A stretch of DNA of 64,000 nt. Source: Akkermansiaceae bacterium UBA6138 (GTDB taxonomy: Bacteria; Verrucomicrobiota; Verrucomicrobiia; Verrucomicrobiales; DEV007). Every line of letters begins with the position of its first letter. Position 1 is the stretch's first letter. A program made the position numbers and the translations under genes. The notes below the pieces were generated by a model that saw nothing but the letters and a program-made list of their open reading frames with translations, did no database searches and was not told the DNA's origin. The stretch spans positions 176,392 through 240,391 of the forward strand of contig DIVG01000073.1 in assembly GCA_002422425.1 (NCBI GenBank). Reading direction: 5' to 3'. This document shows positions 51,104 to 58,613 of the stretch, one piece after another.

Positions 51104-51955
51104 ATGACCTCTCCCGGCTGGATGGTTGGACTTGAGATCGGCGCGGTGGTAATCCTCGCGGCAGCGGTTGGAGCGCTGCTGGTAAAAAGGTCGGGACGGG
51201 AGCGAGCCCGCCGCGAGCGCCTCACACGGCCGTTCAGCGAAGAAGAAAAACGGCTCCTCGACCGCGGTTTCCCGCGATGGAGGGACATCCCCGCAGACCT
51301 GCTGCCGCGCTTTGCGGGAGATACGCGCGTCCTCATGGAGGAGAAGAACTTCGAACCCTGCGGAACCCTCACAGAAGTCAACGACGAGATGCGCCTTCTC
51401 ATCTGTGCCCAGGCCGCGCTCACGATACTCGGGAAAAAGGGTCATCATTATTTCCCCCGTCTGAAATCCATCCTCGTTTATCCGGGTGCCTTTCGTGACC
51501 ATGGAAGGCGACGTTTTGACCTTGCCGGAACCGGTGACCGCGGCATTCTCTACGGGGAGTCCTGGGAAACCGGTTCGGTCATCCTCTCATGGGAAAACGT
51601 CGTCGCGGGGGGCCGCAATGCCGATGACGGGATGAATGTGGTGATCCACGAATTCGCCCACCAGCTCGACCAGTTCAACGGCATCGCCGACGGGATCCCC
51701 CACCTTGCCGACCGCGACGCCTACGCCCGCTGGGGGACGGTGATGGGAGCCCACTACGAGGAACTCGTCACCGCCAGCGCCGACCATTCGATTCCCGAAC
51801 CCTTCCTTGATCCCTACGGGGCAACCCATCCGGCCGAGTTTTTTGCGGTCGCTTCGGAAACGTTTTTCGAAGACCCCGGCGACCTCGCCGAGGAACATCC
51901 CGAACTCTACGAAGAACTCGCGAAGTTCTATGGGCTCGACCCCGCCTCGTGGTGA
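51104..51955 (+). CDS. mtfA: MtfA/M90-type zinc peptidase
   Basis: 283 residues with an N-terminal membrane helix (VGLEIGAVVILAAAVGALLV). The zinc site is VIHEFAHQLDQFNGIADGIP near residue 180 (HExxH), with PAEFFAVASETFFEDP supplying the third ligand Glu; this matches the M90 (MtfA) family. In E. coli MtfA binds the repressor Mlc and cleaves peptides; E. coli MtfA lacks the extra helix, so here the peptidase is probably at the membrane. It starts three bases after the prfC stop and is probably co-translated. Confidence 0.9.
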   Translation: MTSPGWMVGLEIGAVVILAAAVGALLVKRSGRERARRERLTRPFSEEEKRLLDRGFPRWRDIPADLLPRFAGDTRVLMEEKNFEPCGTLTEVNDEMRLLICAQAALTILGKKGHHYFPRLKSILVYPGAFRDHGRRRFDLAGTGDRGILYGESWETGSVILSWENVVAGGRNADDGMNVVIHEFAHQLDQFNGIADGIPHLADRDAYARWGTVMGAHYEELVTASADHSIPEPFLDPYGATHPAEFFAVASETFFEDPGDLAEEHPELYEELAKFYGLDPASW

Positions 51956-51968
51956 AGCGACAGAAAGG

Positions 51969-53405
51969 TCAGCGCCCTTCCTTTTTCTCCATGCGTTCCG
52001 GCAACAGTGGCAGGGGAGACGGTGAGATGCGCTGACGACCGCTCACCTCGTCGTAACTCAGTTCACGCCGCTCAAGCAGTCCGCCGCCGGCCTGCCAGAT
52101 CTCGTAATGAAACCGGGGCGGGCTCGCAGCGGGCTCAAGCTCAAGCACGGCCCAGAGTTTGCCTTCGTCCGCGCCCGTAAACCGCTCGGGATTTTCCAAA
52201 AGAGTCGCATTCCCGCTGCCGAGCGGGCCGCTCGTAAACTCAAGATGGCGCTCCTGAATCTGATACCCGGCCGTAAAGTGACGATCTCCCGAGAGCAGCA
52301 CGACGCCGTCTATCCCCTGCCCCGTGATGAAGTCAAAGATCTCCTGCCGCTCGCGGGAGAAAGACGACCAGCAGTCGGGCTGCGTGAGGGTCTGCCATTC
52401 ACTTCCCGAGGCAATCACCTTAAACGGAGCCTTCGACGCAGCGAGCGCGGCCTTGAGCCACTCAAGCTGCCGCGACCCCAGCATCGTCTTGGAGCCGTCA
52501 TCGGTGATCTTGTTAGGAGTGCGGTGATAGCGCACGTCGAGCATGAAGAAATCCACCCCGGGACGGCTGAACTGGAAATAGCAGCCGGGATTATCCGGTT
52601 CACCATAGGCGGGATTGGCCCACCACTCACGAAAGACACGCAGCGAATCGGCCTTACCGACAGTGGTGCCATCGGAGTTGTTCGGGCCGAAATCATGATC
52701 GTCCCAGATCGCATAGGTCGGGATCTCCCGGATGAGACTCGCGAATCCACCGACGCTTCGGTGCATGTGATAATGGTCGCGCAGCAGTGCCGGATCGGTC
52801 GTATCACCGTAATGATTATCCCCTATCATCAGAAGCATGTCGAAGTTCCGCCGCGCCGCCATTTCGCCGAAGGCGGCCGCCGCGAGGTGACCGCGCTGAC
52901 CGACGCACGATCCGAAGGCCACCCGCAGTGTCCCCGGAGTGATCGGGGCCGTCTCGAATGAAGGAAAAGGGCGCGGCATCGCCGCTTCGCCATCGAGCAA
53001 AGGAGTGTAATAATACCGCGTCGCCGCCTTGAGGCCATCGACCACGACTTGCCCCGTGAAGGAGGACTCCTCCGCGAGATCAGATCCCGCGATGATCCGG
53101 CCGTCAGAGAGATCGGCCTCACGCCCCACTTTAAAATCCAGACGACCGATGTTCGAACTCTTCGCCCAGAGGGCGGCAGTAGTCGAGGTAACGTGCCCCA
53201 CCAGCGGCCCCGCATGGAGAAAGGACGCTCCCGGAACAGGCAGAACAGGGACAACGGGCCCATACTCCTCTTTCTTCGGTGCGGGAGGCGCGGAACCCGT
53301 TGCCAGGGTGCCTGAACCGGCCCGCACCCCGGTCGTGAGACCGACGGTGAGACTCGAACCAGCGGCAAGGAAACGACGGCGGGTAGCTTTGGACGAAGGC
53401 TTCAT
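51969..53405 (-). CDS. phoD: PhoD-type alkaline phosphatase, Tat exported
   Basis: 478 residues. A Tat signal is at the N-terminus (SKATRRRFLAAGSSLTVG). Family blocks are LDFKVGREADLSDGRIIAGS (beta domain), AFGSCVGQRGHLAAAAF, LLMIGDNHYGDTTDP (metal Asp/Asn), YAIWDDHDFGPNNSDG and LLSGDRHFTAGY (metal His). PhoD enzymes are Ca/Fe-dependent phosphodi- and monoesterases that release phosphate from extracellular esters. The gene lies six bases downstream of a PhoA-type phosphatase on the same strand, so both are probably one phosphate-scavenging transcript. No Pho box was recognised. Confidence 0.92.
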   Translation of the reverse strand: MKPSSKATRRRFLAAGSSLTVGLTTGVRAGSGTLATGSAPPAPKKEEYGPVVPVLPVPGASFLHAGPLVGHVTSTTAALWAKSSNIGRLDFKVGREADLSDGRIIAGSDLAEESSFTGQVVVDGLKAATRYYYTPLLDGEAAMPRPFPSFETAPITPGTLRVAFGSCVGQRGHLAAAAFGEMAARRNFDMLLMIGDNHYGDTTDPALLRDHYHMHRSVGGFASLIREIPTYAIWDDHDFGPNNSDGTTVGKADSLRVFREWWANPAYGEPDNPGCYFQFSRPGVDFFMLDVRYHRTPNKITDDGSKTMLGSRQLEWLKAALAASKAPFKVIASGSEWQTLTQPDCWSSFSRERQEIFDFITGQGIDGVVLLSGDRHFTAGYQIQERHLEFTSGPLGSGNATLLENPERFTGADEGKLWAVLELEPAASPPRFHYEIWQAGGGLLERRELSYDEVSGRQRISPSPLPLLPERMEKKEGR

Positions 53406-53411
53406 TGAAAA

Positions 53412-54803
53412 TCAGGCAGGCAGGTCAAGGGCGTTGAGAATAAATTCGTGCGCCTCCAGATTCTGCATGAAAGCGGGAATTCCCCGGCTCCCCGGCCCGA
53501 AAGCGCAGAACTCGACAAGCTCGCCGGTGTGGTTTCCGCTGGTCCAGCCGATACCGGTGTGATCTTGATAAATCTCTTTGAGGACCGGTTTTAATCCCTG
53601 GGCGGCCTTGACCTGCTCCGCCGTGAGAGTAAGGCCGGTGTATTTCGTGATCGCCTCGCCAAGCGGAGGCCCGCTAAGACCGGAGAGGCCATTTTGTTTC
53701 ATCCACTCGATTGAGCGGTTAAATCCGAGAAGACGATCAAAAGCGAGACTGCTGGCATCGTAAATACCCGGAGCGATTTCCTGCCCCCCTTTGCCGCTGA
53801 CGCCGTTCATCTGGATACCGCCGCACCCGTGATCGGTCGTGATGACGACGAGGGTATCGGGATTTTTTTCGATGAACATTAGGACAGTGCCGATAGCATC
53901 GTCAAAGGCGAGCTGGTCGTGAATCGAAGCGGCGGCGTCGTTCGCGTGACCGGCGTGGTCGATCCGGGCACCCTCGACGAGCAGGAAAAATCCGTCCGGC
54001 GCGGGAGCGAGGCGATCGAGGGCGACTTTGGTCATCTCCGCCAGCGTAGGAATCGAAGCCTTCAGTTCCGCCACGTTGAGATGGTCCACCGTGTAGGGCA
54101 GGTGGCTCTCGTTGAAAAGTCCGAGGAGCGGCGCAGCTTTCTCTCCGGAAAGGGCGGCGAGCGCCTCCTTCGACTCGACCACGTCATAACCCGCAGCGGC
54201 GTAACGGCTCTTCAGATCCGCGCTGAAAAATTTTCGCCCGCCCCCGAGGAGCACCTCCACCCGGCGCTCAAGATACTGGCCCGCGATCTCTTCCTCCTCC
54301 CCGCGACTGGCCACATTCACCGCGAACCCGGCGGGAGTGGCGTGGGTGATCGTCGCCGTCGAGACCAGACCGGTCTTCCGCCCCGCCTTTTGTAATTTCT
54401 GCTGGAGCGTCTCCACCCTGCCACCGTCGGCGAGGAGATTGAGAACGCCATTATCGACCCTCTTTCCACCTCCCCAGGCACTCGCCGCGGCGGCGGAGTC
54501 CGTCACGCAACTGTTTGCCGAAAAGGTCTCGACAAGACTGCGCACGATCGGTCGCTCGCGATAGAGCTTGGTCCAGTGAGTCTCTTCGCCGCCCGACGCT
54601 ACCCGGAACTGCCGGGCGAGCGAGAGCGCCCCGTGATTCATCCCGTCACTAACCATGAAGATGACATTCTTCGCCTTTCCCGCGTTTTCCGAGGCCTTGC
54701 GGGTAGTCTCCTGAGACAGGGCATTTTCAGCGCCGAAAACGGCCGACGTGGCGAGGGCGGCTTTGAGAAAGTGACGACGGTCGGTGGAGGGATGCGCTTT
54801 CAT
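53412..54803 (-). CDS. PhoA-type alkaline phosphatase, Tat exported
   Basis: 463 residues. The Tat-like signal is RRHFLKAALATSAVFGAENA. The metal-site blocks are VIFMVSDGMNHGALSLARQF, VTDSAAAASAWGGGKRVDNG (the Ser nucleophile after Asp), LVEGARIDHAGHANDA and VVITTDHGCGG. This is the alkaline phosphatase superfamily fold proper (Zn/Mg), acting outside the cytoplasm to hydrolyse phosphate monoesters. It is first in a two-gene unit with phoD. The 164 bp upstream spacer separates it from dsbD on the other strand. Confidence 0.93.
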   Translation of the reverse strand: MKAHPSTDRRHFLKAALATSAVFGAENALSQETTRKASENAGKAKNVIFMVSDGMNHGALSLARQFRVASGGEETHWTKLYRERPIVRSLVETFSANSCVTDSAAAASAWGGGKRVDNGVLNLLADGGRVETLQQKLQKAGRKTGLVSTATITHATPAGFAVNVASRGEEEEIAGQYLERRVEVLLGGGRKFFSADLKSRYAAAGYDVVESKEALAALSGEKAAPLLGLFNESHLPYTVDHLNVAELKASIPTLAEMTKVALDRLAPAPDGFFLLVEGARIDHAGHANDAAASIHDQLAFDDAIGTVLMFIEKNPDTLVVITTDHGCGGIQMNGVSGKGGQEIAPGIYDASSLAFDRLLGFNRSIEWMKQNGLSGLSGPPLGEAITKYTGLTLTAEQVKAAQGLKPVLKEIYQDHTGIGWTSGNHTGELVEFCAFGPGSRGIPAFMQNLEAHEFILNALDLPA

Positions 54804-54967
54804 TGCATTATTGTCCGATAAAGGTGCCCGTGAGTCACGAAAACAAAAAGGCGCGATTCGTTACCTTGCCGTCACGCAGGCCTTCCTTTCCCCGCGCAAG
54901 CGTCACTTGAGAATCGCTTTTCAGTGAGGGAAAGTTAAGGTATTCCGCTCAGCCCCGTCCAACCTGC

Positions 54968-57121
54968 ATGTCATTTCATCGACTCCTCCTCCGCGCGATC
55001 CCCGTTCTTGCGTCTCTGCTTCATGCACCGCTCGTGGCGCAGTCCACCCCGGTCCGAGACAAAAACGTGGAGGCGCGCCTCATCTCCAGCCACAGCACGA
55101 TTAGGGCGGGCGAACCTTTCACGATCGGGCTCCAGTTCACCATCGATCCGACCTGGCACACCTACTGGATCAATCCCGGGGAGACTGGTATCCCAACCTC
55201 GCTGAAGCTCGATCTGCCCGCCGGATTCACCGCCGGAGAGCTCCAGTTTCCCGTCCCGAAAAAGTTCATCACCGACTACGGATTCGGTGTCCGCGAGGCC
55301 GGTTATGGATACGAAAGCTCCGTCGTGCACCCCGTCACGATCACCCCGCCGACGGATCTCAAGCCCGGCGAGACCATTACCCTGTCAGGGCGGTCGGCCT
55401 TTCTCATGTGTGACCCGCACACCTGCATACCGGGCAAGGCGGACCTCTCCATCACCCTGCAAACCGGGACCGAATCCGTCACCGCTCCCGAAAAAGGCGT
55501 GATCGACTTTTTTACTAACAAGCTCCCCAAAACAATCGAGGCTCCGCTGGCCGTCTCTCTTGAAGGCGAAAACGTCATCCTCAAGACCACGATTCCCGCA
55601 GGCACGCTCCCCGACGGGGCAAAACTCTATTTTTACCCGCTGCAGAACCTCGTCCTCGACGCCTTCGCCGATGCCGCAGTCACCGTAGCCGGTGATGCAA
55701 TCACCATCAGCGGGACCAAACACGAGTCGCTCACCGCCGCCCCCGTCGAGTTCGCCGGACTCATTGTCGCCGCTACCGGCACCGGCAGCTCCGGATTCCT
55801 CGTTTCCACCGCAGGCGCCACCGCCACCCCCGCGACGAGCGCCACGACAGAAGAACCCGCTTCGGAAAGCGGAGCAGAATCGGCCACCACGACCGAAAAA
55901 CTGCCCTTCGGCGGGGGCATCCTCGGGATCGTCCTCGCGGCCTTCCTGGGCGGCATCATTCTGAACGTGATGCCCTGCGTCTTCCCCGTGATCTCGCTGA
56001 AGGTGATGTCCTTCGTCGGACTCGCCGGGGAAGACAAACGAAAGGTCCTCGCCCACTCACTCGTTTTCGCCCTCGGCATCCTCGTCTTTTTCTGGCTTCT
56101 CACCATCGCCATGCTCGTGCTCCGCAGTGTCGGCGGCGAGGACATTGGCTGGGGCGTGCAACTGCGCTACCCCGGCTTCGTCATCGGACTCATTTTCGTG
56201 ATGGTCATCGTCGCGCTCAGTCTCTTCGGCGTCTTCGAAATCGGTGCCTCGATGACGGCGGTCGGAGGAGACCTCGCCAACAAGTCGGGTTACGCCGGCA
56301 GCTTCTGGAGTGGCGCCCTCGCCGTACTCCTTGCGACGCCGTGCACCGCACCGCTCATGGCTCCGGCGATCGGCTTTGCCCTCGCTGCACCCGCTCCGCT
56401 GATGTTCCTCGTCTTCACCAGCCTCGGACTCGGGCTCGCGGCACCTTATTTTATCTTCGCAATCTTCCCGAAACTGCTCGATCACCTCCCCGCGCCCGGT
56501 GCCTGGATGGAGACCTTCAAGCAGCTCATGGGCTTCCCCATGCTCGCGGTGGTCGTGTGGCTCACCGGCGTGCTCTCGAAGCAGCTCGACGTCGCCGGTC
56601 TGCAGTGGGCCCTGACCGCCGTGCTCTTCGTCGCCATCGCCGGCTGGATCATCGGACGCTTTGCCGGCTATGACCGCTCCACCGGTGTCCGCAATAAAGC
56701 CCGCATCGCCGCCGCGCTCGTCTTTCTGCTCTCCGTCGCCATAGCGTGGGAGGCCACCGCGAAAAAGGTCGCGCCGAGCTCCATCGACATTGCCGAAGTG
56801 ATCGCAGGGCACCGGGCCGAAGGAAAACACGTCTTCGTCGACTTCACCGCCGAATGGTGCATCACCTGCAAGGTCAACAAACGCGTCGCGATCAACACCG
56901 CCGCAGTGCAGGAGGCATTCAAGTCAAACAACGTCGAGTTCGTCACCGCCGACTGGACTAACGAAGACCCCAGCATCACGAAAGTCCTCGCCGAATTCGG
57001 CCGCTCCGGGGTGCCCTTTTATCTGCTCTATCCCGCCGATACGTCCAAGCCGCCGCTGCGTTTCGGAGACGGCATCATCACCGCCGGTGATATTCTCGAG
57101 GCGATTGAGAAGCTGAAATAG
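54968..57121 (+). CDS. dsbD: Thiol:disulfide interchange protein DsbD
   Basis: 717 residues with a signal peptide. The alpha domain (about 30-290) carries AFLMCDPHTCIPGKADL. The membrane domain (about 315-590) has eight helices and the paired Cys blocks NVMPCVFPVISLKV and LLATPCTAPLMAP. The C-terminal gamma domain (about 605-717) is thioredoxin-like with FTAEWCITCKVNKR (Cys about 631 and 634). DsbD moves electrons from cytoplasmic thioredoxin to periplasmic thiol proteins; likely clients here are apocytochromes and the two-thioredoxin protein at 35853. It is divergent from the phosphatase pair. Confidence 0.93.
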   Translation: MSFHRLLLRAIPVLASLLHAPLVAQSTPVRDKNVEARLISSHSTIRAGEPFTIGLQFTIDPTWHTYWINPGETGIPTSLKLDLPAGFTAGELQFPVPKKFITDYGFGVREAGYGYESSVVHPVTITPPTDLKPGETITLSGRSAFLMCDPHTCIPGKADLSITLQTGTESVTAPEKGVIDFFTNKLPKTIEAPLAVSLEGENVILKTTIPAGTLPDGAKLYFYPLQNLVLDAFADAAVTVAGDAITISGTKHESLTAAPVEFAGLIVAATGTGSSGFLVSTAGATATPATSATTEEPASESGAESATTTEKLPFGGGILGIVLAAFLGGIILNVMPCVFPVISLKVMSFVGLAGEDKRKVLAHSLVFALGILVFFWLLTIAMLVLRSVGGEDIGWGVQLRYPGFVIGLIFVMVIVALSLFGVFEIGASMTAVGGDLANKSGYAGSFWSGALAVLLATPCTAPLMAPAIGFALAAPAPLMFLVFTSLGLGLAAPYFIFAIFPKLLDHLPAPGAWMETFKQLMGFPMLAVVVWLTGVLSKQLDVAGLQWALTAVLFVAIAGWIIGRFAGYDRSTGVRNKARIAAALVFLLSVAIAWEATAKKVAPSSIDIAEVIAGHRAEGKHVFVDFTAEWCITCKVNKRVAINTAAVQEAFKSNNVEFVTADWTNEDPSITKVLAEFGRSGVPFYLLYPADTSKPPLRFGDGIITAGDILEAIEKLK

Positions 57122-57177
57122 GAGTGGTGCGGGGATGATCGGCAGACAGCAATGTCTCCCCCCTTGCCGCACATCGC

Positions 57178-58461
57178 TCACACAAAAAGCTCCCGTATCG
57201 GTGTGCCGCGATCAGTGATCGGAACGGGACGGTCGCCGTCAAAGAGGTCTCTCTGGTAATCGATTCCCAGCGCGTGATAGATCGTCGAATGCCAGTCCGG
57301 CACCGAGATAGGCCTCTCGAGAGGGACTTTGGAAGCCTCGTCGGTGACGCCGATGGCGCCTTTGTGCTTGAGACCGCCACCGGCCATGAGAACGCTGAAG
57401 ACGGAGCCCTGATGACCGCGTCCCCCGCCCCCGTCAAACTCCGAAGGACGACCGAATTCGCCGGCCACACAGATGAGAGTCGTCTCGAGCAGACCGTGCG
57501 CTTCGAGGTCGTCCATCAGCGCACTAAGCGCCTGATCGAGTCCGCGGATGAGCTCGTGCTGTTTCACCTGACCGTCGTTGTGGGTGTCCCATCCCGTGCC
57601 GTTGGTGAAGTTCAAATTATCGAGAATCTCAACAAATCGCACGCCCTGCTGGACGAGCCGTCGTCCGAGAAGACAACGCTGACCGAACTCTCCGCCGTAG
57701 CGCTGACGGAGTTCGGTGGGCTCGGACTTCAGATTGAAGGCCTCGCTGAAGGCCCCGCTCGCGAGAGCGCGACTCTCGTCGATGAGAGTGTCGTACTTCA
57801 CGACCGGATCGTCATCACTGCGCGTCTCGCGGACGGTCTCTCGCACCTTTCCGAGGAGGGCGTCACGTCGCGCCTGACGTTCGTCGGTGACGTCGGGCGC
57901 GCGGGTCAGACCGGCGGGACCTTTTTCGGTATCGAGCAGGTAAAGGTAGCTGTGCTTTGCCCCGAGGAAGCCGGCTCCGCGCGAAACGCTGGGATATCCG
58001 GCGAGGACGTAGGCCGGGACACCTTCCTGCCCGGCTCCAAGTTCGTGCGAAATGACGGACCCGATCGAGGGATACACGACCGTTCCGCTGACGGGTCGTC
58101 CCGTATGCATGAAGTTCACCGCCGCCGCGTGTTCGTCGATGACGTCGTGACTCACCGTCCGCAGAACAGTGGCACGATCCATGCGTTTCGCGAGTTCGGG
58201 AAGATACTCACAGAGCTGCACTCCCGGCACGACCGTGTCGATGGCGGGATAGGCACTGCCGGCTTTCTTCGTCGCAGGGTCCCCGAGCGGCTTCGGGTCA
58301 AAGGTATCGACCTGGGCAGGACCGCCTCCAAGCCAGAGGAGGATGCAGGCCTGCGCCTTACCCCCGGGAAAGTCCGCCTCGCCACCGGCGGCGAGAAGCG
58401 GCTCAATCCCGCCAAGAGCGGCGAGCATTGCGGAGTGTTCGATAAATTGGCGGCGTTCCAT
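57178..58461 (-). CDS. DUF1501 domain-containing protein
   Basis: 427 residues from ATG 58461 (MERRQFIEHSAMLAALGGIE), which gives a short hydrophobic leader; a start at 58617 adds 52 residues and overlaps the aconitase end. Family blocks are CILLWLGGGPAQVDTFDPKP, GPAQVDTFDPK, VCVAGEFGRPSEFDGGGGRG and GHQGSVFSVLMAGGGLKHKG. DUF1501 belongs to the alkaline-phosphatase-like fold and is usually paired with a DUF1553 gene in PVC genomes; no DUF1553 gene is visible here. It is probably secreted and of unknown activity. Confidence 0.9.
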   Translation of the reverse strand: MERRQFIEHSAMLAALGGIEPLLAAGGEADFPGGKAQACILLWLGGGPAQVDTFDPKPLGDPATKKAGSAYPAIDTVVPGVQLCEYLPELAKRMDRATVLRTVSHDVIDEHAAAVNFMHTGRPVSGTVVYPSIGSVISHELGAGQEGVPAYVLAGYPSVSRGAGFLGAKHSYLYLLDTEKGPAGLTRAPDVTDERQARRDALLGKVRETVRETRSDDDPVVKYDTLIDESRALASGAFSEAFNLKSEPTELRQRYGGEFGQRCLLGRRLVQQGVRFVEILDNLNFTNGTGWDTHNDGQVKQHELIRGLDQALSALMDDLEAHGLLETTLICVAGEFGRPSEFDGGGGRGHQGSVFSVLMAGGGLKHKGAIGVTDEASKVPLERPISVPDWHSTIYHALGIDYQRDLFDGDRPVPITDRGTPIRELFV

Positions 58462-58613
58462 AGGTGAAGCGGAGATCGGTGATGGACATGTTAGGGAGGA
58501 GTCCATCATCCACCTCGAGACCGGCCGCAGAGCAGGCACGTCGGGAAGGTGCTGAGGAGCCGGAATGAGGAAGTGGCGTCGCCTGCGTAATTTAGACCTT
58601 TTCGCGCCCCCCT

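Noticed and set aside
49793..51502. 569-codon minus-strand frame
   Set aside because: Antisense to prfC and the MtfA-like gene; no protein-like motifs.
54804..54967. Pho box upstream of the phosphatase pair
   Set aside because: No convincing repeat of the CTGTCA type was seen in the spacer.
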